64,000 nucleotides of DNA from Streptomyces aureus (GCF_000725495.1 NZ_KL647041.1:64721-128720); one strand, 5' to 3'; counted from the stretch's first letter, positions 15,446-24,615 are shown. Notes: generated from the sequence alone by a model not told the origin. Program-made: numbers and translations.

Positions 15446-17746
15446 TCAGCTCAACTGCACCCGGCGGAAGCGGCCCGCGATGCGCAGGTCCGCCTCGATC
15501 CGGGTCGCCGTCGCGTGGAGCTCGGGCAGTACGTCGCTCACGCAGGCCTCGGCCGTGCGGCGGCTGCTGTGCATGGCGACGTTCACCGCGGCCACCACCC
15601 GCCCGCCCCGTTCGCGCACCGGAACGGCGATGGACCGCAGCCCCTGCTCCAACTCGCCCTCGACCAGCGCGTATCCGGACCTGCGGATCTTGTCCAGTTC
15701 GGCCCTGAAGACGTCCGGGTCCGTCATGGTTTCCGCGGTGACCGCCTCGGGCGCCCCGTCGGCCAGGACCTCCAGCGCGCGCGCCTCCGGCAGATCGGCC
15801 AGGATCGCCCGGCCCAGCGAGGTGGCGTACGCGGGCAGCCGGGTGCCGACCGTCAGGTTGACGCTCATGATGCCGCGGGTCGAGACGTGCCCGGTGTACT
15901 GGACCTCGGCGCCCGTCAGCACCGCGAGCGACACCGAGTCGCCCAGCCGCTGGGACAGCTCGGTCAGATGCGGGGCCGCGATCTCGGGGAGCGTGGTCCG
16001 CGAGAGTGGCGGGAAGCCGAGCCCGAGGACGCGCGGGGTGAGCCGGAAGACGCGGTCGTGCGCGATGACGTATCCGAGGTGTTCCAGTGTGATCAGGGCG
16101 CGACGGGCGGTCGCGCGGGCCAGTCCGGTCGCCTGGGCCACCGCGGTGAGGCTCAGTTCGGCCCGGCCCTCGCCGAAGGCCGTGATCACCGTCAGGCCCC
16201 GCGCCAGCGACTCGACGAACTCCCGCCCCAGCTCCTGCTTGGAGGCGGCGGTCCAGTCGGCGAGTCCGGAGGGGGTGGGGGGCCGTCCAGCGGGGCGTTC
16301 TGTGGCTCGCCCCGCGGCTGCCGGGTCTCCGGTGTCGCCGCCCGGACTCGGCGGACCTGCGGCGTCGCCTGGACTCGGCGGACCTGCGGCGTCGCCTGGA
16401 CTCGGCGGACCTGCGGCGTCGCCCGGACTCGGCGGACCTGCGGCGTCGCCCGGACGCGTCGAGTCCGCGATGTCGCCCGGACCCGCCGGTGCTCCCGTGC
16501 CACCCGCGCCCGCCGTGCCTTCCGCGTAGCCCGGTTCGATCACCCCGGTCACCCCGGTCATCCCGGTGGCCCGGGCCGGGAAGGCGCTCCGCGTCGGCTT
16601 CGGGCCATGACCCAGTGGTTCGGGTGCGTCCGGGGCGTCCGGTGCGCCCTGCGCGTCCAGCTCCAGCGCCCGCTCCATCGCGGCGACAGCCGCCCGCAGG
16701 CGCGGCAGCAGCGTCTCGCGCAGGTCGGCGGCGCTGTGCCGGCTCGTGTGGCTCACCACGTTCACCACGCAGGCGATCCGCCCCGCCTCCCGTACGGGCA
16801 TCGAGACGGCGACCAGGCCCGGTTCGATCAGCTGGTCGTCCAACGCCCAGCCCGACCGGCCCGCTTCCGCCGCCCGCTCCTCGAAGTCGTCCCCGACGGT
16901 GGGGCGTTGGGCGGCCGGAAGAGCGGAGGTGTCCGTACCTCCCCCGTACGGTCTGCTGCGCGCCGGCACCGCCGGGAAGCCGCGGTCCTCCGGGTCCGCC
17001 GCCCGGCGCTCGCGCCAGCGGTTCCACTCCTCCTCGCCCCACTCGGACGCGAACAGCGGCCCGGGCGCGGTGCGTTCGGCGGGGAGCAGGTCGCCGATGC
17101 GGAAGCTCAGGGACATCGCGCGGCGCCGGGTCGCCTGATGGATGAAGCGGATGCCGTCGCGGTCGCAGACGGCCAGGGACACCGACTCGTCGAGTTCGTC
17201 GGCGAGCGCGTCGGCGTACGGGTCCAGGACGCGGGGGAGCCGGAGAGCGGCGAGATAGGCGTTGCCGAGCTCCATCAGCCGGGGGGCGAGCACGGCGTCC
17301 CGGCCGTCGAGACGTACGTATCCCATGCGGGCGAGGGTCGCCGTGATCCGGTCGACGGTGGACCGCGCGAGCCCGGTGGCCCGTTCGAGCCCGCTCAGAC
17401 TGGCCGCGCCGTCCGCCTCGGTCAGCCTCCGCAGCACGGCGATCCCGCGGATGAGCGGGGTGACCGCCTCGTCGGGCACCTCGGCCCCGCCGCGCGCGGA
17501 CCCGGAGCCGGAGCCAGAGGCATCGGGAAGGGAGCCGGACACCTCAGGACCCGACCCGGACGCCTTGGGACCGGTGCCGGACGCCTCGGACCGGGGGCCG
17601 GACGCTTCGGACCGGGGGCCGGACGCTTCGGGGCCAGAGCCGGACATCTCGGGCCCGGACCCGGACGCCCCCGCGCGCGACGGCACGCCCTGCGAAGGCG
17701 CCGGCCGGGACGGCCCGCTGCTCGATGACCTGGGGCTAGCTGGCAT
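15446..17746 (-). CDS. Tandem IclR-IclR fusion transcriptional regulator
   Basis: A 766-residue protein holding two complete IclR regulators. After a Ser/Gly/Pro-rich lead (residues 1-90) comes a first helix-turn-helix (about 98-150, LSGLERATGLARSTVDRITATL) and effector domain. A disordered linker (about 370-500) contains four perfect GPPSPGDAA-type repeats. A second helix-turn-helix (about 508-560, LTAVAQATGLARATARRALITL) and effector domain complete the protein. Single-domain IclR regulators are about 250 residues. Double versions occur in actinomycetes, often around aromatic-acid catabolism. ATG 17746 was chosen because GGAGAG lies five bases upstream. The target is unknown. Confidence 0.85.
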   Translation of the reverse strand: MPASPRSSSSGPSRPAPSQGVPSRAGASGSGPEMSGSGPEASGPRSEASGPRSEASGTGPKASGSGPEVSGSLPDASGSGSGSARGGAEVPDEAVTPLIRGIAVLRRLTEADGAASLSGLERATGLARSTVDRITATLARMGYVRLDGRDAVLAPRLMELGNAYLAALRLPRVLDPYADALADELDESVSLAVCDRDGIRFIHQATRRRAMSLSFRIGDLLPAERTAPGPLFASEWGEEEWNRWRERRAADPEDRGFPAVPARSRPYGGGTDTSALPAAQRPTVGDDFEERAAEAGRSGWALDDQLIEPGLVAVSMPVREAGRIACVVNVVSHTSRHSAADLRETLLPRLRAAVAAMERALELDAQGAPDAPDAPEPLGHGPKPTRSAFPARATGMTGVTGVIEPGYAEGTAGAGGTGAPAGPGDIADSTRPGDAAGPPSPGDAAGPPSPGDAAGPPSPGDAAGPPSPGGDTGDPAAAGRATERPAGRPPTPSGLADWTAASKQELGREFVESLARGLTVITAFGEGRAELSLTAVAQATGLARATARRALITLEHLGYVIAHDRVFRLTPRVLGLGFPPLSRTTLPEIAAPHLTELSQRLGDSVSLAVLTGAEVQYTGHVSTRGIMSVNLTVGTRLPAYATSLGRAILADLPEARALEVLADGAPEAVTAETMTDPDVFRAELDKIRRSGYALVEGELEQGLRSIAVPVRERGGRVVAAVNVAMHSSRRTAEACVSDVLPELHATATRIEADLRIAGRFRRVQLS
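16344..16451. repeat. Four 27-bp tandem repeats in IclR-fusion linker
   Basis: Units begin GGACTCGGCGGACCTGCGGC at 16344, 16371, 16398 and 16425. They are identical apart from one T/C change in the last base of units 1-2 versus 3-4. Each encodes nine residues of the linker. Confidence 0.9.
17520..17670. repeat. Imperfect 21-bp repeats in IclR-fusion N-terminus
   Basis: Units around GGACCGGGGGCCGGACGCTTC (clear copies at 17588 and 17609) encode SEASGPR-like heptads in the disordered N-terminal lead. Confidence 0.65.
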
Positions 17747-18007
17747 GGACTCTCCGGTGGGGCTCTCGGAAGCGTCACCGTGCGGCAGATCTCGGAGGAG
17801 CCGCCGTGCGGCGGATCCGGGACGAGCCACCGTGTGGCGGATCTCAGAAGGGCCACGGTAATGCGTGTCCGCCCGCCGGGCCGTCCGGCCGCCGCGGCGG
17901 CCCGCGCGCCGGTCCGCCGGATGCACCCTTTCCGTCCGGCGGCCCCACGGAGGCCCCGCCGGTCGGCCCCGCGGAGGCCCCGCCGGTCAGTGGCGCGGCC
18001 CCGCCGG

Positions 18008-19282
18008 TCAGTGGCGCGTCACGTACACCCGGTACGTCCCCGCGGTGTCCCCCGACGCGACCTGCACGGTGATCCCCGCCTTCGCGGCCCTGAAGGTCTC
18101 GCCGGGGGAGTAGGGCGCGTCGGAGAGTTCCGCCTGGACGTTGGGGGAGCGGGTGCACCCGCCGCTGTCGGGGTGGGAGTCGTAGACGGTGATGGGCCCG
18201 TTCCCGGTGTCCACGTCCGCGTCGACCCGGTAGACCAGGACCCCGGGGCGGCAGACGGCGGAGTCGTTGCCCGCGTGGGTGCGCACCTCGAGGACGTACC
18301 CGCTGCGGGCGCCGACGGGTATGACCACGAGCTTGGCGCCGCCCCGCCGGGCCAGCGGGGTCAGCGTGTACTCGCTGGTGCCGCGCCCCGCCGCGCAGCC
18401 GACCTGGGACGCGTCGAGCCAGCCGAGCTTCCACTTGTGCCAGCCGAGCAGATCGTTGTCGGCCCCCCAGTCCTCGCTCATGATGTCCCAGTGCCCGACC
18501 GCGCCCCCGCCGTCCTGGGTGTAGAGGTCGGGCAGGCCGAAGGTGTGGCCGTTCTCGTGGGGCAGGACGCGGTAGCCGGTGTCGGCGTAGGAGCCCGAGC
18601 CGTCGTCCTGGCGGCTGTAGACGAAGGACGCGTTGGCGACGGGGACGCCGTCCGCCACCGGCGCCTCGGTGTTCCCGGCGAACGTCACGGACAGCACGGT
18701 GTCCAGCGCGGAGGGCCCCGCGTTCGGGGTGACCAGCACGTTCAGGATGTCGTACGACCGGAAGTCGACCTCGGGATCGGCCGTGGCGACGATGTCCTGG
18801 ACCATTTCGCGGTACCCGGGGTCGAAGGGTGCCCCGCGTTCTATCCCGTACGCCCTGAAGGGCTTGGGCATGCGCAGCCAGTGCTTGACGGGGGCCTCGG
18901 GGCGGTAGTCGAGGCGGCCGTAGGAGGCGGTGCGGAACCAGTCCTGTGTCTTGGGGAAGAACTCGTCGTACCGGTCGAGCGCGCTGCCCTTGCCGGGCGC
19001 GTCGGAGAAGTCGACCATCAGGGTCAGGGCCCGCAGGGTCCCGGTGGAGCGGGCGTAGCCGGGGGAGGTGGGAATCCCTTCCCCCATCTGGACGTCCGAC
19101 GGGCCGTTGATCATGCAGGGGCCGAGCGCCGTGGAGCGGGCCAGGGCGGAGGAACCCGCCGTGGCGGAGCCGGCCGTCAGGTGCCCGGTGCCGGCGGAGG
19201 TGCTGACCGCCAGCGTCAGAACGGACACCGTGGCCAGCGCGGCCACACGGCGCGGGCGTATGCGGCGGCTGGACGGCTGCAT
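18008..19282 (-). CDS. Secreted M6-family metalloprotease (immune inhibitor A-like)
   Basis: A 424-residue exported zinc protease. The start is ATG 19282, with GAAGGG upstream and a signal (MQPSSRRIRPRRVAALATV, then a hydrophobic core) following at once. The zinc motif HENGHTFGLPDLY (about residues 239-251) has the HExxHxxGxxD pattern of M6/metzincin-like enzymes, and WDIMSEDWG supplies the downstream Met-turn-like segment. A C-terminal region with four cysteines probably forms a beta domain. Relatives degrade extracellular proteins. It stands alone, 261 bp beyond the IclR-fusion start on the same strand. Its regulation is not evident. Confidence 0.87.
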   Translation of the reverse strand: MQPSSRRIRPRRVAALATVSVLTLAVSTSAGTGHLTAGSATAGSSALARSTALGPCMINGPSDVQMGEGIPTSPGYARSTGTLRALTLMVDFSDAPGKGSALDRYDEFFPKTQDWFRTASYGRLDYRPEAPVKHWLRMPKPFRAYGIERGAPFDPGYREMVQDIVATADPEVDFRSYDILNVLVTPNAGPSALDTVLSVTFAGNTEAPVADGVPVANASFVYSRQDDGSGSYADTGYRVLPHENGHTFGLPDLYTQDGGGAVGHWDIMSEDWGADNDLLGWHKWKLGWLDASQVGCAAGRGTSEYTLTPLARRGGAKLVVIPVGARSGYVLEVRTHAGNDSAVCRPGVLVYRVDADVDTGNGPITVYDSHPDSGGCTRSPNVQAELSDAPYSPGETFRAAKAGITVQVASGDTAGTYRVYVTRH

Positions 19283-19584
19283 GCGGGGGGCCCTTCGCTC
19301 CACGGCAGCCACCGGTGTCCGACTGCACCCTTTCGATCACCCTCCGTCGCCGACACGCCGGGCGCTCGCTGGATGAGCCCGATCGGGTTCATCCACGGGA
19401 GGGGTCGAGAGGGGGAGTTGAGGGAGGAGTCGAGAGAGGACGATGGATGTGACGCAGGTCACACTCATCAGTTCCGGATCAGGGAAATAACCGGGGATCG
19501 TTTCCCCGTTTAGCCATACGTCCGAGCGAAACGGGGAGCGAATCCCCGGATCGCGTTCCAGCTCCGAGATCCGAGGAGTGCGCC
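19283..19584. promoter_or_regulatory. Divergent promoter region with inverted repeat, protease/TetR
   Basis: Within these 302 bp, TCCCCGTTT (19503-19511) and AAACGGGGA (19529-19537) form perfect 9-bp arms 17 bp apart, roughly 50-80 bp before the TetR start. A smaller GGGGA/TCCCC pair overlaps the left arm. This is a plausible autoregulatory TetR operator. The leftward half carries the protease leader; nothing else was recognised. Confidence 0.45.
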
Positions 19585-20229
19585 GTGGAGACCGCAACCC
19601 CCGTGCAGCGTCGAGTGGCCCGGCCCCGTGCCGACGCCCTGCGCAACCGGGAGCGGATCGTCGCCGCCGCCCGCGAGATGTTCGTCGAGTTCGGCGCCGA
19701 GGTGCCGTTCGACGACATCGCCCGCCGGGCCGGTGTCGGCAACGCCACGGTGTACCGCAACTTCCCCGACCGCGACGCCCTCGCCCGCGAGGTCGTGTGC
19801 TCGGTCATGGACCGCACCTCGGAGTGGGTCGAGGAGGCGCTCGCCGCGGACGGCGACGCGTTCGAGGCGCTGAGCGGCTTCGTGCACTTCGCCGCCGACG
19901 AGCGGATCGGCGCCCTGTGCCCGATGCTCTCCGCGAACTTCGACCAGAACCACCCCGACCTGGTCGCCGCGCGCGACCGGATCACCGACCTGATACAGCG
20001 GCTGATGGCCCGCGCCCGCGAGGCCGGACAGCTGCGCCCCGACGTCGAGCTGGGCGATCTGATGATCGCCGTCAGTCAGCTCACCAGGCCGCTCCCGGGC
20101 ACCGCGTGCCAGGGCATCGACCGCTTCGTACACCGCCATCTGCAGCTGCTCCTGGACGGCATGCGGGCCCCGGCCCGCTCCGAACTGCCCGGAGTGGCCG
20201 CCAACCTGGAGGGACTGCGGCGAGTATGA
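19585..20229 (+). CDS. TetR/AcrR-family transcriptional regulator
   Basis: A 214-residue repressor-type regulator. The N-terminal domain (about residues 20-70) shows the TetR pattern RIVAAAREMFVEFGAEVPF, IARRAGVGNATVYRNFPDRDALA. The C-terminal ligand domain is all-helical and of the AcrR class with no assignable ligand. GTG 19585 is preceded by GAGGAG. It lies 232 bp upstream of an MFS exporter on the same strand, which it probably controls. Confidence 0.88.
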   Translation: METATPVQRRVARPRADALRNRERIVAAAREMFVEFGAEVPFDDIARRAGVGNATVYRNFPDRDALAREVVCSVMDRTSEWVEEALAADGDAFEALSGFVHFAADERIGALCPMLSANFDQNHPDLVAARDRITDLIQRLMARAREAGQLRPDVELGDLMIAVSQLTRPLPGTACQGIDRFVHRHLQLLLDGMRAPARSELPGVAANLEGLRRV

Positions 20230-20461
20230 CCGCCCGCCGGCGCCGTGACCGATCGGCCGACAACCGATGAGTCCGGCGCACGACAGCGGTCACACCTCGT
20301 GACTCCTGCGCTCATCCACCGCATGCACGGCTCCCACACCTCGTGGAGCCCCTACACACCGTTCGGTCCACAGAGCTCGTAGAACATCCGGCCGTCACCG
20401 TCGACCGGCCGTCCCCTTTCCTTTCCTTTTTTCGTCACGAAGTCCCGGAGTGGGTACCCCC

Positions 20462-22012
20462 ATGTCTGAAACAGGCACGTCCAAAGCAGTCGCGGACCCC
20501 GTGTCCGACGCGCACAGCAACCGCTGGAAGGCGCTCGTCTTCATCGCGCTCGCCCAGCTGATGGTGGTGCTCGACGCCACGATCGTGAACATCGCGCTTC
20601 CCTCGGCCCAGCAGGACCTGGGCATCTCCGACGGCAACCGGCAGTGGGTCGTCACGGCCTACGCCCTCGCCTTCGGCGGTCTGCTCCTGTTCGGCGGCCG
20701 TATCGCCGACATCTGGGGCCGCAAGCGCGCCTTCGTCGTGGGCCTGATCGGCTTCGCCGCGGCCTCCGCGCTCGGCGGCGCGGCCCAGAGCGGCGCCATG
20801 ATGTTCGGTGCCCGCGCCCTCCAGGGTGTGTTCGGCGCACTGCTGGCCCCCGCGGCCCTCTCGCTGCTCGCCGTCATGTTCACCGACGCCAAGGAGCGCG
20901 CCAAGGCCTTCGGCATCTACGGCGCGATCGCCGGTGGCGGCGGCGCCGTCGGCTTCATCCTCGGCGGCGTCCTCACCGAGTACATGAACTGGCGCTGGAC
21001 CTTCTTCGTCAACATCCCGTTCGCGATCGTCGCGGCCGCAGGTGCCTACTTCGTCATCCGTGAGCCGAAGGGCGGCCGCAACCGCTCGCCGCTCGACATC
21101 CCGGGTGTCGTCCTGTCCACCCTCGGTCTGGTCTCCCTCGTCTACGGGTTCACCCGCGCCGAGTCGGACGGCTGGAGCGACTCCCTGACCGTCGGCCTGT
21201 TCGTGGCCTCCGCCCTGCTGCTGGCCGCGTTCGTCTTCACCGAGTCCAAGGTCAAGGCCCCGCTGCTGCCCCTGCGCGTCGTCCTCGACCGCAACCGCGG
21301 CGGTGTCTACCTCTCCCTGGGCCTGGCGATCATCGCCATGTTCGGCACGTTCCTCTTCCTCACCTACTACCTGCAGATCGTGAAGGGCTACTCGCCGATC
21401 TCGACCGGCTTCGCCTTCCTGCCGATGATCGCGGGCATGATCACGGGCTCCACCCAGATCGGCGCCCGGCTGATGACCCGGGTCGCACCGCGCCTGCTGA
21501 TGGGCCCCGGCTTCCTGGTCGCCGCGGTCGGCATGCTGCTGCTGGCGCAGCTGGAGATCGGCTCGTCGTACGCGTCCCTGGTGCTGCCGGCGATGCTGCT
21601 GCTCGGCCTCGGCATGGGTACGGCGTTCATGCCCGCCATGTCGCTGGCCACGCTCGGCATCCAGCCGCGTGACGCCGGTGTCGCCTCGGCGATGGTCAAC
21701 ACCTCGCAGCAGGTCGGCGGTGCGATCGGCACGGCCCTGCTGAACACGATCGCGGCCTCCGCGACCACCGCCTACATCAAGGACCACATGGCGGGCGCCG
21801 GCACCAAGGCGCAGCAGCAGCTGGTCCAGGCCGAGGGCATGGTGCACGGCTACAGCAACGCGATCTGGTTCGCCGTCGGCATCCTCGTGGTCGCCGCCGG
21901 AATCGCCTTCACCCTGATCAACACGGGCCGTCCGGACGCCTCGGCGATCACCGGCTCGGGCGCGGGCGAGGGCGCGGAGGACGAGGTGCTGGTGCCGGTC
22001 GTCGCGCACTGA
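20462..22012 (+). CDS. DHA2-family (14-helix) MFS multidrug exporter
   Basis: A 516-residue drug:proton antiporter of the EmrB/QacA type. Fourteen hydrophobic segments can be followed. The motif LDATIVNIALPSAQQDL after helix 1 is diagnostic for DHA2 transporters, GGRIADIWGRKR is motif A, and GAIAGGGGAVGFILGG is the antiporter motif C region. ATG 20462 is chosen over GTG 20450 because MSETG gives the usual short lead. It is downstream of a TetR regulator and ends at a strong hairpin. The substrate is unknown. Confidence 0.92.
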   Translation: MSETGTSKAVADPVSDAHSNRWKALVFIALAQLMVVLDATIVNIALPSAQQDLGISDGNRQWVVTAYALAFGGLLLFGGRIADIWGRKRAFVVGLIGFAAASALGGAAQSGAMMFGARALQGVFGALLAPAALSLLAVMFTDAKERAKAFGIYGAIAGGGGAVGFILGGVLTEYMNWRWTFFVNIPFAIVAAAGAYFVIREPKGGRNRSPLDIPGVVLSTLGLVSLVYGFTRAESDGWSDSLTVGLFVASALLLAAFVFTESKVKAPLLPLRVVLDRNRGGVYLSLGLAIIAMFGTFLFLTYYLQIVKGYSPISTGFAFLPMIAGMITGSTQIGARLMTRVAPRLLMGPGFLVAAVGMLLLAQLEIGSSYASLVLPAMLLLGLGMGTAFMPAMSLATLGIQPRDAGVASAMVNTSQQVGGAIGTALLNTIAASATTAYIKDHMAGAGTKAQQQLVQAEGMVHGYSNAIWFAVGILVVAAGIAFTLINTGRPDASAITGSGAGEGAEDEVLVPVVAH

Positions 22013-22108
22013 CCCCGCGGCCCGGCCCGCACTCCGGTACTTCCGCGGTCACCGCGACCGCGCCGTGCGTACGGACGGGGCTGGGGACGACCCGCCCGTA
22101 CGACACCC

Positions 22109-22149
22109 GGGACTGCCCCGGTTCCTCCAGTGGGAACCGGGGCAGTCCC
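22109..22149 (+). terminator. Hairpin terminator after DHA2 exporter
   Basis: Seventeen-bp perfect arms (22109-22125 with 22133-22149, GGGACTGCCCCGGTTCC) enclose a 7-base loop, 97 bp beyond the transporter stop. Confidence 0.85.
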
Positions 22150-22345
22150 GTGTCCGGACCCGGGCGGGACCTGGTGAGCGGGGTGGATCCGGGCGGACCC
22201 GAGGGGGCTCGTGCGGACCTGGGCGAACCCGGGCGGGCCCGACTGACCGGGCGGACCGCGATGGACCCGAGTGGGTTTGGGCAGACCCGGGTGGACCTGG
22301 GCGGCCTCACGCCGGCCCGGACGGACTCAGGTGAACCGCCGGGCG
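22150..22345. repeat. Degenerate ~12-bp GC-rich repeats downstream of exporter
   Basis: A run of imperfect units around GGACCTGGGCGG and GGACCCGGGTGG with roughly 12-bp spacing fills the space between the terminator and the convergent MarR gene. It encodes no recognisable protein in any frame. Confidence 0.55.
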
Positions 22346-22348
22346 GAA

Positions 22349-22858
22349 CTAGCGCAACCAGGGCAGATCCGCGCTCGCGTCCTTCGGCTGGAGGCCCTCG
22401 GCGATGATCCGCATGGCCTCGCCGAAGGCCTTCCGCTGTTCGGGGCCGAGCCGGTCGAACAGGGCCTGGCGCACGGCGGCGACATGGCCGGGCGCGGTGC
22501 GCCGCAGGACCTCGTAGCCGTCGTCGGTCAGGACCGCGAACTGGCCCCGCTTGTCGGACGGGCACTCCTCGCGCCGCACCCAGCCGTTCTTCTCCAGCCG
22601 CGCGACGGCGTGCGAGAGCCGGGAGCGGGTGATCTTCGCGTTCATGGCCAGCTCCGTCATGCGCAGCCGGCGGTCCGGCGCCTCGCCGAGCTGCACGAGC
22701 AGGCCGTAGTAGATGTGCGGCATCCCCGCGTCACGCTGGAGCTGGCGGTCGAGGTGGTCCTCCAGGAGGGTCGTGGCGTGCATGTACGCGCGCCAGATGC
22801 GCTGTTCCTCGTCGGTCAGCCAGCGCGGCTCTTCAGCGGGAGCGGGTGCCGTGTTCAT
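22349..22858 (-). CDS. MarR-family transcriptional regulator
   Basis: A 169-residue winged-helix regulator. The MarR fold is evident: YYGLLVQLGEAPDRRLRMTELA, the recognition part ITRSRLSHAVARLEKNGWVRR, and the wing ECPSDKRGQFAVLTDDGYEVL. ATG 22858 starts MNTAPAPAEEPRW; the open frame continues upstream without a better start. It is divergent from an extradiol dioxygenase gene, with two copies of a 19-bp element between them. MarR proteins in such pairs usually sense a phenolic ligand and repress both genes; that is inference here. Confidence 0.9.
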   Translation of the reverse strand: MNTAPAPAEEPRWLTDEEQRIWRAYMHATTLLEDHLDRQLQRDAGMPHIYYGLLVQLGEAPDRRLRMTELAMNAKITRSRLSHAVARLEKNGWVRREECPSDKRGQFAVLTDDGYEVLRRTAPGHVAAVRQALFDRLGPEQRKAFGEAMRIIAEGLQPKDASADLPWLR

Positions 22859-22881
22859 GTACTCCACTGTACGAGTCCCTC

Positions 22882-22944
22882 CTTGAAACTTAAACAAACT
22901 CCCCGTACTCTCGACCCTGAGAGAACTTGAGACTTTAAGCAACT
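22882..22944. promoter_or_regulatory. Duplicated 19-bp element in MarR/dioxygenase divergent promoter
   Basis: CTTGAAACTTAAACAAACT (22882-22900) and CTTGAGACTTTAAGCAACT (22926-22944) are direct repeats with starts 44 bp apart, in an unusually AT-rich gap. Each contains a partly palindromic core with TTGA at the left and CAA to the right. They are good candidates for MarR binding sites. Confidence 0.55.
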
Positions 22945-23023
22945 GGTCCACCGCTCACTGGTCCAACTGCTTCAAAGGTCAAACACCACCGCCGTACGAT
23001 GGAAATCTCCGGAGGGAGCCGTC

Positions 23024-23830
23024 ATGTCCGCCGCCACCGAGGAGCGCCCCGCGCCGGAGCGCATGCCCGCCCTCTACCTCAGCCACGGTGCACCGCCGCT
23101 CGCCGACGACCCCGTCTGGCCGGGCCAGCTCGCCGCCTGGTCCGCCGACCTGCCCCGCCCCAAGGCGATCCTGATGGTCTCCGCGCACTGGGAGGAGGCC
23201 CCGCTGGCCCTCGGCGCGACCGAGACGATCCCGCTCGTGTACGACTTCTGGGGCTTCCCCGAGCACTACTACCAGGTGACCTACGCCGCCCCCGGAGCCC
23301 CGCAGCTCGCCGAGTCCGTACGCAAGCTGCTGCGCGCGCCCGGTACGCCGGTGCAGGACATCCCGGACCGCGGCCTCGACCACGGCGCGTACGTCCCGCT
23401 CAAGGAGATGTTCCCCGAGGCCGACATCCCGGTCCTCCAGATCTCCATGCCGACGCTCGACCCGGTCCGGCTGTTCGAGATCGGACGGAAGCTGGCCCCG
23501 CTGCGCGACGACGGCGTGCTGATCGTCGGTTCCGGCTTCTTCACCCACAACCTCGCGGCCCTGCGGCACACCGGCGGGGGAGTCCCCACCTGGTCGAGCG
23601 AGTTCGACGACTGGGGGCACCGCGCGCTGGAGGCGGGTGACGTGGACGCGCTGCTCGACTTCGAGCGCAAGTCCCCGGCAGGCCGGCTCGCCCACCCGCG
23701 CACCGAGCACTTCGCCCCGCTGTTCGTGACCATGGGCGCGGCGGACGCCTCCGGCGAGCTGGACGGGCAGCGGTCCGTCATCGACGGCTTCTGGCTGGGG
23801 ATGGCGAAGCGGTCGGTGCAGTTCGGCTGA
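23024..23830 (+). CDS. DODA-type/LigB-family extradiol ring-opening dioxygenase
   Basis: A 268-residue non-haem iron dioxygenase of the LigB/DODA family, which opens catechol-type rings next to the hydroxyls. The metal-ligand regions are visible: LYLSHGAPP (His21), SAHWEE (His55) and GSGFFTHNL (His near 175), with DHGAYVPLKEMFPEADIPV in between, typical of the single-domain 260-270-residue enzymes. ATG 23024 has GGAGGG eight bases upstream. It faces the MarR gene, and probably handles a phenolic compound sensed by it. The natural substrate is unknown. Confidence 0.9.
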   Translation: MSAATEERPAPERMPALYLSHGAPPLADDPVWPGQLAAWSADLPRPKAILMVSAHWEEAPLALGATETIPLVYDFWGFPEHYYQVTYAAPGAPQLAESVRKLLRAPGTPVQDIPDRGLDHGAYVPLKEMFPEADIPVLQISMPTLDPVRLFEIGRKLAPLRDDGVLIVGSGFFTHNLAALRHTGGGVPTWSSEFDDWGHRALEAGDVDALLDFERKSPAGRLAHPRTEHFAPLFVTMGAADASGELDGQRSVIDGFWLGMAKRSVQFG

Positions 23831-24031
23831 GTGCGCGGCGCCCCCCAACCGGGGCGGCTCGCGAAGCGGCTTCCGACGGCACCTCGTGCGGGGCGGTTCC
23901 CGTGCGGGGTGCCGTCGCGCGTGCGGGTGCCGTGCGGTGTGCGGTGTCGTCGTGCGCGCGGTGCCGGCCGCGTGTGCGGTGCTCTCGGGTGCGCGGTGCC
24001 GACCCGTGCGAGCCCCGGGTGGGGGCGTTCG

Positions 24032-24556
24032 CTAGTGGGGGAGTTCCTTCTCGTACCAGGCGACGTCCCAGTAGCGGCCGAACTTGCGGCCGACCTCGCG
24101 GTAGGTGCCGACGTGCCGGAACCCGAAGCGTTCGTGCAGGCGCACCGACCCCTCGTTCGGCAGCGCGATGCCCGCGTAGGCCCGGTGCAGGTCCTCGCCG
24201 GCGAGCGCCGAGAACAGCGCTTCGTAGAGGAGTGTGCCGATGCCCCGTCGCCCCGCGTCCGGAGCGACGTAGACCGTCACCTCCACGGAGGTCGCGTAGG
24301 CGGGCTTCGCCCGGAAGGCGCTGGACGTGGCGTACCCCAGAATCACCTGTGAATCCGTGTCCGTGGCAACCATCAGACGGTGCGGTCCGTCTTCAGGGTG
24401 GGAGAGCAGCCACGGACGGCGTTGTCCGGAGGTGAACACATCGGTGTCGAATGTGATCGGCGTCTCACGTACGTAGTGGTTGTAGAGGTCCGTGAGTGCA
24501 TCGAGATCGGCCGCCACTCCAGGCCTGACCTGCACATCTGTACGTTCTGACCGCAT
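24032..24556 (-). CDS. GNAT acetyltransferase, phosphinothricin N-acetyltransferase-like
   Basis: A 174-residue GNAT enzyme of the Pat/Bar subgroup. The N-terminal pattern DLYNHYVRETPITFDTD is characteristic of phosphinothricin/methionine-sulfoximine acetyltransferases. The acetyl-CoA site is VTVYVAPDAGRRGIGTLL, followed by ALPNEGSVRLHERFGFRHVGTYREVGRKFG. In Streptomyces coelicolor a bialaphos-resistance acetyltransferase gene lies next to hrdD, exactly as here. The start is ATG 24556; it is divergent from hrdD. Activity on phosphinothricin is likely but untested, and the physiological substrate may be another amino acid analogue. Confidence 0.88.
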   Translation of the reverse strand: MRSERTDVQVRPGVAADLDALTDLYNHYVRETPITFDTDVFTSGQRRPWLLSHPEDGPHRLMVATDTDSQVILGYATSSAFRAKPAYATSVEVTVYVAPDAGRRGIGTLLYEALFSALAGEDLHRAYAGIALPNEGSVRLHERFGFRHVGTYREVGRKFGRYWDVAWYEKELPH

Positions 24557-24615
24557 CAGCCCTCCCGTGTGGTGCGACAGGGTACTGCATGATCAGAAAA
24601 ATCCAGGCGCGGGTT

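Noticed and set aside
16192..17728. Repeats in the IclR-fusion gene as a CRISPR array
   Set aside because: Units are directly adjacent, in frame and lack spacers; there are no cas genes.
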